From Sclerotiophoma versabilis (lineage: Eukaryota > Ascomycota > Dothideomycetes > Pleosporales > Didymellaceae): 64,000 nt of DNA. The stretch is taken from contig JAAROD010000015.1 in the NCBI GenBank assembly GCA_012274445.1, positions 2,604,001 through 2,668,000 on the forward strand, in the 5' to 3' direction. Every line of letters starts with the position of its first letter. Position 1 is the stretch's first letter. The notes beneath the pieces are model-generated. The model made no database searches. It was not told where the DNA came from and saw only the letters and a list, made by a program, of their open reading frames with translations. Positions 33,161-45,249 of this stretch are shown here, piece after piece. The position numbers and the translations under genes were made by a program.

Positions 33161-35063
33161 CTGAGAGCCGTTCACTGTCTTTACTTCAGTTGTTGACAAG
33201 ATGCTCAGAAGTCTGGTTTCGTTTTCCAATGCACGAAGTTCCCTCCCGGTCACGCACCTCGGGTATTGTTTTATTCTTTCGTCGTTTGCAAAGCCTGTCG
33301 TCTCAACTTCTTCACCGCAGCTCAGCTTACACCTTCGACTCTGCTACGACCGCTGTGCATCCCCCAGTCACCTCGATTTTGTGAGACTGAAAGCCTCGTC
33401 ATAATCAACCCCTGTGTAGGCAGGACCTTATTTCTGACGCACAAAGCAAACTGGGTTTGTGGGTCGAACAGCTGCCGCAGGACTGGTTCGTGGTTATTCA
33501 GGCTTGCTGCGACGGTAGCAAAAGAAGTCGACGCATCCACGAGCGCATCTGCGACGGCCTCAGCGTCTTCTACACGGACAGCGAGCCTAGACAGCATGTC
33601 TGTCATAACTGCTACAAAGGCAGTGCATCAACTTCAACCATCGGCGCGCACATGGCGACAATGATCATCTCACGGACGCACTGCGGCAAGATCAGACTTA
33701 GGCGCCGATATTGCCATCTTTGCTCTGCTCTCGGTTCCATCCTCTTCCTACCCATGAAATCAAGAAGAATAAGAAACAACCAGATGCATATAACAAAGTC
33801 GAGTTGCCTGGCCAGAGCGCACACGTAGCCAGGGAGCTAGAGATGGTGTCTACACGCAGGAGGCGTCACAGAGTGCAGTGGAGATGCCGGGCCGTGGATT
33901 GACGGAGCAAGAGATAGATGCACATGGCGAGAGAATGGGATTGGAGACAAGCGAAAGGGCGCACTAGGTGGGTCGGGAGAGCAAGGGGGAGGTATGCATA
34001 GCCGCGCGTAGTCACGTGTGCTGTAAGGTTGTGGAGCTCAGTTCCCGTCATGCTGACCCCCGCGTTGCGTCAAAAGAGTATTGATTTCATTATCATGGTA
34101 TGAATGGCTTATTGATCCACCCTCTACATGCGCACCACACCATTTTTCCCATCCATCGCTCGGCCTTTGCTAACGTCCGGCCACCAACGACCCCTCTCAA
34201 TCGATGACGCATAGTGGCCGTTGAGCGAGGCGCAGTACGCGCAGCCGTCTAAGCGAGGCGCGTCAAAGGCTGTCGACGACTCGAAGGAAATTGGCATTGG
34301 CGTTCGCGATTTCTACCGCTTCGATGATGTGGTGCTGCGCTCGGCGGCTGGGCGCGGCGCTCTGGGCATGTTGTGCCGAGGTGGATGGGGATTGTGCTTC
34401 AGGCCTCACAGCTGCGCAGCCTTCAAAGCAAAATACATGCGATGCAGCTCGACATAAGGGCCGATTGAAGGGTCGAGTCAAGTAGATCTAGAGTGCACAG
34501 TTAGACCCTGATGATTCATCAAGGTATAGTCCACGTTCTGGCAGCCATGCCACAATAGTCTGCTACACCCTGCCCGCTGCCATGCCTTGCTCGGCCTCGC
34601 GCTCGGAAGTCGGGGCGCATCGAATGCTGATTTGCTGCTTGACAGGCGGCGCGGACATTCGCTCGCCGGCTGTCGCTCGATGGCGGGACAACATCGACCC
34701 GCTTTCAACACCAATCCCAGTCCGGGGCATGGCGCGAGGCAAATGAAGACGACAAGATGCTGCTGCTTGGCGGACCATGTGCAGCGCTGCAGAGGCGATA
34801 TTGCAGCACGTCTTTTGCCGGGCCTTTTGCAGAACCCTTTTCAGAACCTTTTGCTACCCCGGGGCTCACTCTGCTCGTCTTCTTGTCCCTGCGCTTGACT
34901 TGTTCTTGATACCCCTGGAGCGTTCAGCATGACTGCCGCGCGCATCTCGTAATCTGCACTATCGACACGCATCTGCAGCCTTCGGTCGCTCCACCAGTCG
35001 TCCACTGGTCGCTATACTCGGTCGTCCACTTTCGATCACGCCCGTTGCGGCAACGGCGACACC
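33161..35063. other. Long gap upstream of the ABC transporter
   Basis: About 1.9 kb. Overlapping frames at 33266-33664 and 33457-33828 (+), and at 34221-34898 on both strands, have no domain and unlike codon use. I see no gene. The final few hundred bases, rich in CG and pyrimidine runs, are probably the promoter and leader of the ABC transporter. Confidence 0.45.
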
Positions 35064-38000
35064 ATGGCTATCCTCAGCCAGACGTGGATTCTCACCAAGA
35101 AGACGCTGCTCATCGTCGCATGGCGGCAGTGGTTCTTCACCAGCGTGCGCGCCTTCTGGGCGCCCATCATCTTTGTGTGTTGATAGCATGTGTTGTGTGA
35201 AGGTGTGCTCAGCTGACATGGCCAGATGTTCTTTATCACATACGCAAAGAACTTCTTCATCCCGCCTTCTGAATTCGGCATCGGCAATCCGGTACCCATC
35301 CGCTCCTTCCCCAACGCGCTCGCCGCTGCCACGGGCGGCCGTGACAAAGTCGTCTTCGTCAACAATGGATACACGGGCGGTGAGATCGAGAACGTCATCG
35401 GACGGCTGTCGAGCCAGGTCCGCGACGCAGGCCTCCAGGCTATCACAATCGAGAACGAGGTGCAGCTCCTCACGACATGCTCTTCATCTCTGCGCGGCGC
35501 GAGCACGTGTTTCGGCGCGGCGACCTTCCACTCGAGCCCCAACGAGGGCGGCGGCCCGGCATGGAACTACACACTGCGCGCCGACGGCGTACTGGGAACC
35601 CAGATCTACGTCGACCAAGACGACAACGACGTGCAGATCTACATTCTGCCTTTCCAGCGCGCCATCGACGAGACCATTACGGGACTGAACAGCTCCGCTC
35701 GGCCGATACCCGCCATCGATGAGTTCCCCTACACCGATCGCACCCAGAAAGAGAGGGACGAGCGCATCAGGGTGCTGTACATGGGCGCGTTGATCAACAT
35801 CATGGGCGCCGCCCTGTACATCGGTGTCTGCGGCGTCACCTACCAGCTCACCGGACAGATGGCCGAAGAGCGCGAGCGCGGCATATCGCAGCTGGTAGAA
35901 GCCATGTCTCCTGCGAAGAAGGCGTGGCACACCCAGTTCGCCCGCCTGCTGGCAAACCACATCGCCTTCGACATCATCTACTTCCCTGGCTGGGTCATTA
36001 TGGGCCTGATTGTGTGGGCGCTTGCCTTCAAATCGTCGAATGCTGGCATCTTAGTCATCTTCCATATCCTGGCTGGTCTGTCGCTAACGAGCTTTTCCAT
36101 CTTTGGCGCTGCGTTTTTCAGGAAGGCGCAGTTGAGCGGTATCACGATTGTCATCATTCCGATTTTGCTGGCTATTATTGCGCAAGTTGCAGGCCCGTTC
36201 AATACTTCGGCCGTCTACGTTCTCAGCTTGATCTTCCCGTCCATCAACTACGTCTTCTTCATCGTCTGGGTTGCGCGATTCGAGAGGGAACTTACTGGCG
36301 CAAATCTTGTAAAAAGCGCGCCAGTATACGAAGACCATGTCTGGACGACCCCCGGCATCGTCTTCTGGGTGTTCTTGGTCATACAGACACTTGTATACCC
36401 ATTTCTTGGCGCGCTTGTAGAGCGATGGCTGTATGGTACCGTTTCGGCCGATCGCAAGACCATGACCGATTCGCCTGACCACAACATCATCCTAAGGAAC
36501 TTTTCGAAGCACTGGACGCCAAGCTGGTTCCGTAGAAACGTCCTAGCCAAGATTGGTATCAAGCCTCCGGAGACTGTCATTGCTGTCGACGACTTCAGCA
36601 TTAAAGCGCGCAAGGGCCAGATCATGGTTTTGTTGGGTGCCAACGGAAGTGGAAAGTCGACAACCCTAGATGCCATTGCCGGTCTCAACACCATCACCAG
36701 CGGATCGATCGAGATTGACGGAACTGGAGGTCTCGGCCTATGTCCGCAGAAGAACGTCATGTGGGACGAGCTAAACGTATACGAACACGTTCGAATCTTC
36801 AATCAGCTCAAATCAACTGGCAAGTTCGACACCAAGGAAACCATCGAAGACCTGATTCGTGCCTGCGATCTGGGACACAAGATCAAGGCTCGATCGAGCA
36901 CGCTTTCCGGAGGTCAGAAGAGGAAGCTGCAGCTCGCCATGATGTTCACTGGTGGTAGTAAGGTATGCTGCGTTGACGAAGTTTCCTCCGGTCTTGACCC
37001 TCTTTCGCGAAGGAAGATTTGGGAGATCCTGCTTGCTGAGCGTGGCGATCGCACTTTCCTTCTTACTACGCACTTCCTCGACGAAGCAGACGTTCTCGCA
37101 GACTACATCGCCATTCTTTCGCGAGGTGTGCTAAAGACGAAGGGTACATCTGTTCAACTGAAGCACGAGGTCGGTGCTGGGTACCATGTTACCTACCCGC
37201 GAGATGCGCCTGTTACTCCGCCAACAAATGCGACGAAGAAGCCGGCACCGTCAGCTGATACGATTCAGTACTGGTTCCCCGACGCCCTTCCTGCAACCCA
37301 CTTCGTTGACATTCTGAGATCCAAGGGCGTCAAGAACTACGACATTGTAGGACCCACACTGGAAGATGTCTTCCTTGCCATGGCCGAGGAGGTCAAAGAA
37401 CATAACCTCATGGACGCCAACGAGCAACAGGCTGTACTCGCGACAAATAAAGACGCTGATCACCCCTCGGACCAAGCCTCTGACACAGACAAAGGACTCG
37501 ACATGGGCAAGGGCCGAGGCACGTCCATGGGCAAGCAAACCCTGATCTTGATGCACAAGCGCTGGACTATCCTCCGTCGCAACTTCTGGCCCTATGTTTT
37601 CGCTCTGTTGCTACCCATCATCGCTGCTGGTCTGGTTACACTCTTCCTGAAAAATTACGTGGCGGTTGGCTGCGATCCGGGAGAGAATGCCAACGACCCT
37701 GAGGTGTTCACGCTCGCAAGCACCGATGCGATTCCGCTTATTCCCATTGGTCCGACAAGTCTTGTGGGTGATGCCATCTCGACCATTGTGCAACGGTCTG
37801 GTATCAGTAACGACAGCTTCCACGTCGTCGATACACTCGATGAGTTCAATGACTATGTGCAGACTCGATTCCACAACATCACGCCCGGTGGATTTTTCAT
37901 CCGTGAGAACGAGCCTACCATAATGGCGTACCTTGGAAATGGAGGTGTGGTCGGCGGTCTTATCACGCTCAACACACTTGACAATGTGCTCTCAAATGTC

Positions 38001-40016
38001 CCCATCTCCACGCAATACCAGCAGTTTGCTGTCCCGTTCTCGCCAAGTATGGGCGACACTCTGCAGCTTACGCTATACTTTGGTCTGGCCATGTGCGTCT
38101 TTCCCGCACTCTTCGCGCTGTACCCGACACAGGAACGATTGAGAAAGGTGCGAGCGCTGCACTACAGCAACGGTATCCGAGCTGTGCCGCTTTGGTTGGC
38201 GTACACCGCATTCGACTTCATCTTCGTCTTGATTATTGCGGGTGTAACTACGGCCATCTTCGTCGGCGCCTCTGATGCGTTCTACGGGCCTGGCTACCTG
38301 TTCGTGGTCTTCGCTCTTTACGGTTTGACTGCGATCCTGTTTTCGTACCTCATCTCTATCGTGGTGACGTCGCAGCTTGCGGCGTTCGCATTTGCCGCTG
38401 GAGGTATGGTCTCTCTCTACCTCATCTACTTCATCGGGTACATGGCTATCCTTACGTACGCCCCTGCATACAAGATCGATGATTGGATTGACATCTTTCA
38501 TTGGACGGTTTCGCTCATTGCGCCTTCTGGCAGCTTACTCAGAACACAACTGCTGTCGCTCAACTCATTCAGCGTGCTCTGCGATGGTAATCAGATTCCA
38601 AGCTACCCCGGCAAACTTACAGTGTACGGAGGTCCGATCCTGTACCTCACTGTCCAAGCAATTCTCCTTTTCATTGCCCTCGTCTGGTGGGACTCCGGCT
38701 ACAGGCCACCCTTCCTCAACCGCGCGAGCAGCCGTCAAAAGCATACAGAAGAGAACCTCGACACGATCCCACCAGCCGTCCTTGCCGAGACCGCACGTAC
38801 AGAACAATCCAAGGACAGCTTGCGTGTGCTCCATCTGCAGAAGACGTTCGGCTCCAACCACGCTGTCAACGATATCAGTTTCGGCATTCCTCAAGGCCAG
38901 GTCTTTGGCTTGCTCGGCCCCAACGGTGCAGGAAAGTCCTCGACCATCTCTCTCATCCGTGGTGACATCCATCCAACAACGTCTATCAACGGTGGCGGTG
39001 ATGTGCTTATCGAAGATATATCCATCATCTCCAAGCGCGCCGCTGCTCGTGGTCATCTCGGTGTTTGTCCCCAATTTGACGCCATGGACACCATGACCGT
39101 GACGGAGCACTTGTACTTCTACGCGCGCGCCCGCGGCGTGCCGGATCCTCAATCCTCGGTCAATGCCATCCTGCAAGCCACCGGCCTCGCACGTTTCCAG
39201 ACCCGCCTCGCTTCCAAGCTTTCCGGCGGCAACAAGAGGAAGCTGTCTCTCGGTATCGCGCTCATGGGCAACCCCTCCGTGTTGCTGCTCGACGAGCCCA
39301 GTTCGGGTATGGACGCAGCCGCCAAGCGCGTCATGTGGCGCACACTCTTGGGTGTTGCGGCGCCCGGCCGCGCGCTGCTCATTACCACGCATTCCATGGA
39401 AGAAGCGGATAAGCTCGCGACCCGCGTCGGTATCATGAAGAGGAAGATGCTGGCCCTCGGCACTGTCAGTCAGCTCGGCGATCAGTACGGCGATGCCTGG
39501 GTTGTCCAGCTCGTTCTCAGGAGCGCGCCTGAGACCACGGAAGAGGAGATGGAGCGCTGTAAGGAGTGGGTCCGCCGCCGGATTCCAGGTGTGCAGATGG
39601 ACAAGTGGGGTTCTCGAGGCGGCGGGCACGGGCAGTTGAGGTTCAAGGTGCTGAAGGCTGCAAGAAACGACCGAGTTGACGAGCAGGGGCTTGACAAGCA
39701 AAAACAAGAGTGGGACCACGTCGAACATACCTCGCCATCTCCATCTCCCAACGATGGTGATAGTATCGAGAAAACTCGCCCCGACGCCGACGTCCAGCTC
39801 GTGCGCACCCAGTCCGCAGACTTGGGCGGCATCCCGGGCCTCATCCAACTTCTCGAGTCCAACAGGGATGAGCTAGGCCTAGAGTACTACTCCGTCTCGC
39901 CCACCACGCTCGACGAGGTCTTCCTGAGAGTCGTCGGTGAGGAAGAAGAAGAGTCTGGTACGAAGGAGATGCACTTTGGTGGATTTAGAAAGGCATTCAA
40001 GTGGCCCTGTTTTTAG
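35064..40016 (+). CDS. Full-length ABCA-type ABC transporter
   Basis: Exons 35064-35174 and 35226-40016 (51-nt intron) give 1633 aa. The layout is TMD-NBD-TMD-NBD, as in the ABCA subfamily, each TMD having a first helix, a large extracytoplasmic loop, and then a bundle of helices. NBD1 has Walker A GANGSGKS (508-515), signature LSGGQKRKL and a Walker B ending VDEVSSGLDP, in which Val replaces the usual Pro after Asp-Glu. NBD2 has GPNGAGKS (1268-1275), LSGGNKRKL and the standard LLLDEPSSGMD. H-loops THFLDEAD and THSMEEAD are present. The C-terminus has a regulatory region including SPTTLDEVFLRVVGEEEEESG. ABCA proteins export or flip lipids; the substrate here is unknown. The short first exon supplies the cytosolic N-terminus and the start of helix 1. 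Confidence 0.93.
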
Positions 40017-41180
40017 CGCATTGCGGGCTGACATGATACCATGCATATAGACTGCGAATGAATACATAATATTTCTATTATTAATAGATGGATGGAAGGA
40101 TGAACATATTGATGATCGCGTGAATATCTTCCATTAACACAGTCCACACCTGCACTATCATCTCATCTAGTCTAATTCCATCATCTCATTCCATCATCTC
40201 ATCTCCTCCCCAATGCCCACAAGTCATTGCAAATCAACCCACATCGCTACGTCAAGCACTCAACACTACTCCGCCATTTATTTATCTAGATTTTCATGCC
40301 TTCTTCTTTTCCTCCGAGAGTACCTTGTGCTCGGTTTATAGCCGTCGCATGTATATATGGATTTATAGTTTTTTTTTTTTTTTTCTTATCTGTTACAACT
40401 TCAGCTCTCACTTCTCCCTCCACAGAGCGCAGCAATGCAGGAGAAAGCTCGAGCAGACGACATGCTCCTGGAGCGAAGCGGTCCTCGGAAGGAATGGCGG
40501 CTCTGGCGCTGAAAGCTGAGTCTGTGTGGGCCCGAAGGCGGAGATAAAGTCCAACCGAGCCCAGTTTGAGTGGTGTGGAGAAGAAGTAAGTTTGGCGGCG
40601 TGGGATGTGGGTTTGTAGTCGTGCCATGGCTGTAGATCAACTTGTCCTGTTTGCTAGTTTAGATGGTGAGTGTGGCAGGGTGTTATGGAATCACTGCGTG
40701 TGAATTCGGCTTCGTGGGCGTGTCCAAGCTTGCGTGTAATCTAGAAGCTGACACTGGGGATTTTTCTATGCTGCTGCTTCACCTTCACCGGCGGCGGGTT
40801 GTGGAGTTTGAGGGCTCGGGTTAGATTCGAAAGACCTGTGAGTGCTTTGCGGAGTGGTCAATGGGGCGTTCCTTGCTCTGACACGTTTTTAGTTGTTTCT
40901 TTACCTGATTGGGCAGGGTGCTCGAGGGGTGGGAACTCAAACAAAGGGGCTGAGACATTTGGAAGTGTTATGGTAGTTAGAACGGGGGTGGTACTGCGCT
41001 ATGGGGAGGACGTGAATCGTTCCAGCTATTCATGTCGCGCATAATGCGCAGAAAAAAACGCGAACGCACACCCCCTCCTGCCACATTCATTCTTCCCGAA
41101 ACAGAACAAGCCGGACTCCCTAATCTTTCTTGTCTCGCCCATGCACACATCGGTTTGTGGTTTCTCGTCTTTGCGACGTA
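40017..41180. other. Intergenic
   Basis: This gap lies between the convergent ABC transporter and the Cys-repeat gene. It contains a 16-bp T tract at 40369-40384. Short frames at 40286-40640 and 40799-41044 have no support. Confidence 0.55.
40369..40384 (+). repeat. 16-bp T homopolymer
   Basis: A run of 16 T lies downstream of the ABC transporter in non-coding DNA. It is probably a simple slippage tract. Confidence 0.8.
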
Positions 41181-41968
41181 TCAATGCTCCTGTTTACCGA
41201 CGCTGTATGGCGGCGGCGGCTGATCCTCTACCGACCTCGCTGCCCGGTCTACCTTCTTGTGTACACCAGTCTGGTTGTGCGCATTCTCCAGACCACTGCA
41301 GTCAGTGCAGTTGTTGCAGTTAATGCAGTCGGTACAGTTGGTATTGTTGTGACCCCCAGTACATCCGGTGCAGTTCGTGCTGTTTTTCTCGTTGGAGCAG
41401 TCGGAGCAGGATGTGCAGTTGCTGCAGTCTGTGCAGTCTGGAGAGTCTTTAGTCATGATCTCGGGTGTAGGGGAAATGCAACGACGAGTAAAGGACGAAG
41501 ATAGAGATGTGTGGGGTAGTGAGGTAACAGCAGCAAAGAGAACAGAGAAGCAGGTGTGGGCTGTGTGAGAGATGATTGATATGACTCAAGTAAGCCGAAG
41601 GATTACGGGACGAGAAGCAAAGAAAAAGACCAGGTGTGCGTACCGCTGCAGTCTGTGCAGCTGCGGCATCTAGTACAGCCTTCGCAACCCGTGCAGCTAG
41701 AACTTCGCTCACATCTGGAGCAGGACGTGCAGCTGGAGCATAGTACACAATCTGCAGGCTCAGCATGCAACCAATAAGACAGAAAGATTTGGGTTCCGAA
41801 CGCGCAGTGCAGAATTTAGGTCAAGAGGAGATGGGTGAAGATAAAGTCAAAAAATCAAAATTACTGAAATGCTGGCCTACCAGTGCAGTCAGTGCAGTTG
41901 TTGCAGTCCTTGCAGTTTGTGCAGTTGGTGTTGTTGCCGCTCGTAACGGATGATTGACAGCAACCCAT
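41181..41968 (-). CDS. Cysteine-every-third-residue repeat protein with predicted dual-acylation N-terminus and PPPY tail
   Basis: I do not recognise a named family. Exons 41881-41968, 41644-41751 and 41181-41437 (introns 129 and 206 nt) give 150 aa, 30 of them Cys. The start MGCCQSS is a good N-myristoylation context (Gly2, Ser6) with Cys3/Cys4 as likely palmitoylation sites, predicting a membrane-anchored cytosolic protein. From residue 16 to 112 every Cys falls in the same three-residue register (16, 19, 22 ... 112): 28 of 33 register positions are Cys. The usual units are NCT, TDC, SNC and TSC. The register passes unbroken through both splice junctions (28/31 and 64/67), which strongly supports the model. 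A charged linker then leads to PPPPYSVG, a PPxY-type WW-domain ligand near the C-terminus. Metal or Fe-S binding, or a disulfide-linked fibre, are possible; function is unknown. The frame extends upstream only to a TTG, so the ATG at 41968 is the start. Confidence 0.78.
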
Positions 41969-42264
41969 TATAATGATGAAGGACTGAGACTGATGAAGAG
42001 ACGATGATATGTCGAGAATGGGATTCACAGGATTGTTATTCGTGAAGGAAGCAGCGCACAAGACGTTCAGATAAAGTCCTTATCGTAGTCTGACGGTTGC
42101 CTGACACCCTGGGTTGGCGCGACGTCATTGTGGCTGCTGATAAGCTGGGTTGTCTTCTCATCCGGATCTTAGTCGTCCGGATGCAACTTTGAACACTTCT
42201 GTGTCGTGGTTGTGGGAATTACCAGCTGCGTATGCCAGCGTCGGGAATCCTGAGTAGGTCTCTC

Positions 42265-44869
42265 TCAAAAGTCGCCGGCCAGGTCAAACGTCCAGAAATC
42301 CGGAAATGTCCACCCACTAAGATCCACGCCCATATCCTCCAGCGGATCAAACGAACCGCTCATCAAATCCATCTCCTTGCTACCCGTCCCTCCATTCAGT
42401 GTTGGGAACGGCATGTCCCCAATCATCCCATTACTCGAGTGGCTGATGTTACTCGCAAACGCACCCACGCCTTTAGTGCCAAAGCTCCCAGCTGCTCTAC
42501 TCGAGAGAATCGTTCCTCTCGATTCACTCGGTGTTCGCACCTCGCTTGGACTGCTCTCACTCATACTCTCCCTTAGCCCAACTGCTAGGCTATTCTTCGG
42601 ATCACGTTGCATAGCAAGGACTCGGAACGCGAGGCTCGTGAAGCGATTGAGTGCTGTTTTACAGCGCTCGCGCACTTCGTCTTCACTGCTGAAGCGGTGC
42701 GCGATGGATGAATGGGGGCGAGGAGGCGGTGAGAGTGGAGGCAGCATACCAATCGCTGCGGAAAGGAGCCAATACTCCATGTACCCGGTGCCAAGACGCA
42801 TTAACTTGCGCTCGAAGAGTTGGAGTGTGCGTTCCAGGATCTCGATAGAAGTTTTGACAAGTGTGCGGGGAAGAATCTCAGACGGAAGGACTGCAAGGTA
42901 GAGTTGTGGACTGGGCGGTGCGAAGCCGTCTTTGTTAGGGAATGGGACGCCGTTGCTGGACATTGGAAGGTCTGCGATGTGTCTGTTGGGGTCTGCGAAG
43001 TGTGTTTGGTCGCGCATTGGTGGGAGTGCCGACTGTTCTACGCTGTATCTTGCGCAGTTAATGGCAGCGATCTGTGATAATGTCATGCCGACGCGGATGA
43101 TGTCGTTACGGAAGTGGTTAAGTACGAGGATCCCTTGCGAAGCGAGGTTGTCGTGGGTGGCGATGATCGAGCTCGCTGCCTCGATTAAGGTCGTGAAGGA
43201 GTATCGAAATTGAGGTTTAAAAGCTTGCTTTGCGTATGGCTTGTGAAGAACGAGAAGATGCTGACGAAGCTGCAGTCCGATGAGTGCCATAGGAATGGCT
43301 GCACGCGAGTCTGTCCAGGTTGGTAGTTCAGAAAGAGCGGACGTAATCTGCTCATCGTAATGGAGGATGTCGGTGTATTGCAATTGGCTCGATGGGTCGT
43401 TTAGAAGCTTGGTAAGATGGATGCGTAATGGCAGTGATCGCAGGGAGGTAATCAAATACGAGGTTGATGTGAAGCATTCGACAGGTCTACTGGCCGGCAT
43501 CTCTTTAGTCTCGAGCGAGAAGGCCTCGTCCGGCAAATTCGACGGCGCCGGTGTGTCAAAGTAAAGACTAGTCAAGGATGATTGTAGGCCGTTGTCAATC
43601 GAAGACTGTACTTCGAGCTCGACGATGGTATACCACAGTCGCTGCTTCATCTCCTTCTCGTACTCGGAGATCCGGCCGGTGGCAAGCAAAGACGGATCTC
43701 GATGCATTCCAGATGCGAGAGCCAAGCGCACAACGTCGCCTGCGGTCAACCAATCCTGCTTGAGCTTGACGCAGTTCACTCTCTTTGCGAGCAATGCCAG
43801 ACACTGGAGTTGAAAGAAAGGGAGTGTGAGACGTTTTCGCGGCTGCCTGTTAAGCCACATCTCGCATGTTTCAATCAGATTAGATGCCGCATCTCGATCG
43901 GAGGTGACATCGCCAATAAAGACATCATCTCTGACTGTGGAGCACTTCATGGTTGCAATGATGAGGACGAGGATGGCAGCAAAACCAGCTTGCTCATCGT
44001 TTTTACGCTCCCAAAAACTGTTGTACTCTTGCCAGAATGTCGGCTCATGCAGTATCCGATAGGTGGTCTCCCAAGTGTGGAAGTAGAGTGCAGCGTGGAA
44101 GTCCACCTCATGCCTTGGTGGAAGCAGTGCGAATATTTCCTCGTCCGTACCGTACGTTCTTGCAATCTTCTCTTTCATCAAGACCTTCCTCCGGTCACGA
44201 AATGCTTTGAAGCTCTTCTTAACTCGAGTCATAGAGTTGTCAACTGCCAGGGTCTGACGAGTGAAGGCTTGCAGATCTCTGTACTATGTAAGGTCAATAG
44301 AGAGTTTCGAGGCAGGAAGCTTGGGAGATGCGTGTTACCTGTGAAATTATGCTCATCACGCTCGTTATACCGTGGAATTGTGTTTTAAACCCTTTGCCTC
44401 TGAACATCATCTCCTCTGGGATCTCAGGCTCCTCTGCGGATAGATCTTTGAGTCGTGACGGGTTGTCGCTGTTAGACGTCGCTGCAAGTTTCTTTTCCAA
44501 TATCTCAATCCTCCGTTCCTGCATCCTTATCTTCCAACGCAAGGTAACGGAAGATTCGTCTTTGGTAAAGTTATCGTTGACCCCACCGTCATTCGTGGTG
44601 AGGCCGCTGTTGTTTGTGTTTGCGACTAGTGGCTGACCAGGCTGCACATGCGCTTCTTCCAATAGTCGTGGATCATAAGAGCATTGATCAGTCCGCCCAG
44701 TCTTCATACAACGCCCACAGACCGGGTATACACGATCACACTTCATCTTCCGACTGCGACACGCATAGCATGAAAGCACTTTCCGCTTCTTGCTCGTCCG
44801 CTTCTCGGCTGTGTCATCATGGTCTGGCGACATGTCGCGCGACTCAGATTCGGCGCTTTTAGTCGACAT
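42265..44869 (-). CDS. Zn2Cys6 transcription factor with fungal-specific regulatory domain
   Basis: Exons 44339-44869 and 42265-44283 (55-nt intron) give 849 aa. The binuclear zinc cluster uses Cys34, 37, 44, 51, 54 and 63 (CYACRSRKMKC then CGRC) and follows a basic patch KKRK. A linker leads to a short coiled coil (about residues 110-135, RMQERRIEILEKKL) that would mediate dimerisation. The middle holds the fungal transcription-factor domain: FHTWETTYRILHEPTFWQEY, LALASGMHRDPS and KQRLWYTIVELEVQSS. The Ser/Gly-rich C-terminus ends in an acidic, aromatic segment that may activate transcription. It is a nuclear DNA-binding regulator; the target is unknown. The cyanamide hydratase gene lies 380 bp upstream on the same strand, which permits but does not show a regulatory link. 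Confidence 0.92.
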
Positions 44870-45249
44870 ATTGGGTCGTATGCTTGGTCCTACAGGGCCT
44901 ACGGATAGTGTTGTTCAGTGGGGTGTCGATGTTCGGATGATGCGGAGATCGTGAAGGAGAAGGCAACTCGGCGCGGGGATGCGCTCTTTAAGCTTCGGAC
45001 TTCGGCTCGGACATTGGAATGGACCGGCGTTAGCGCCGAAGAGAAACATCATCACCATTGGCTGACTCAATGTAAAAGATGTTTGTCGCTTTCGGATTAA
45101 TTGCCAAATATTCTTGGTTGTCTTTTGGAGTTTGTACAGACCTTGTAGCGGCAGTGGGATTTTCTTTTGATGATATCAACATTTGATGCGAGATGAAGGA
45201 ATATCGATAGACGACTAGACCGAGACTTGTAATTTTAGAACGAACATCC
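44870..45249. other. Promoter region of the Zn2Cys6 gene
   Basis: This 380-bp gap lies between the 3' end of cyanamide hydratase and the regulator's ATG, both on the minus strand. I see no gene or repeat in it. Confidence 0.5.

Noticed and set aside
38565..39848. 427-codon open frame on the minus strand
   Set aside because: It is wholly antisense to the second half of the ABC transporter, which has clear family motifs. Long antisense frames are common opposite biased codons in GC-rich fungal genes.
41449..41766. 105-codon minus-strand frame rich in Ala and Val
   Set aside because: It reads exon 2 of the Cys-repeat gene in a different frame; the CxxC frame continues the pattern of both neighbouring exons.
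41861..42061. Longer N-terminus for the Cys-repeat protein
   Set aside because: The upstream extension begins at a TTG, not an ATG. The first ATG gives the MGCC start.
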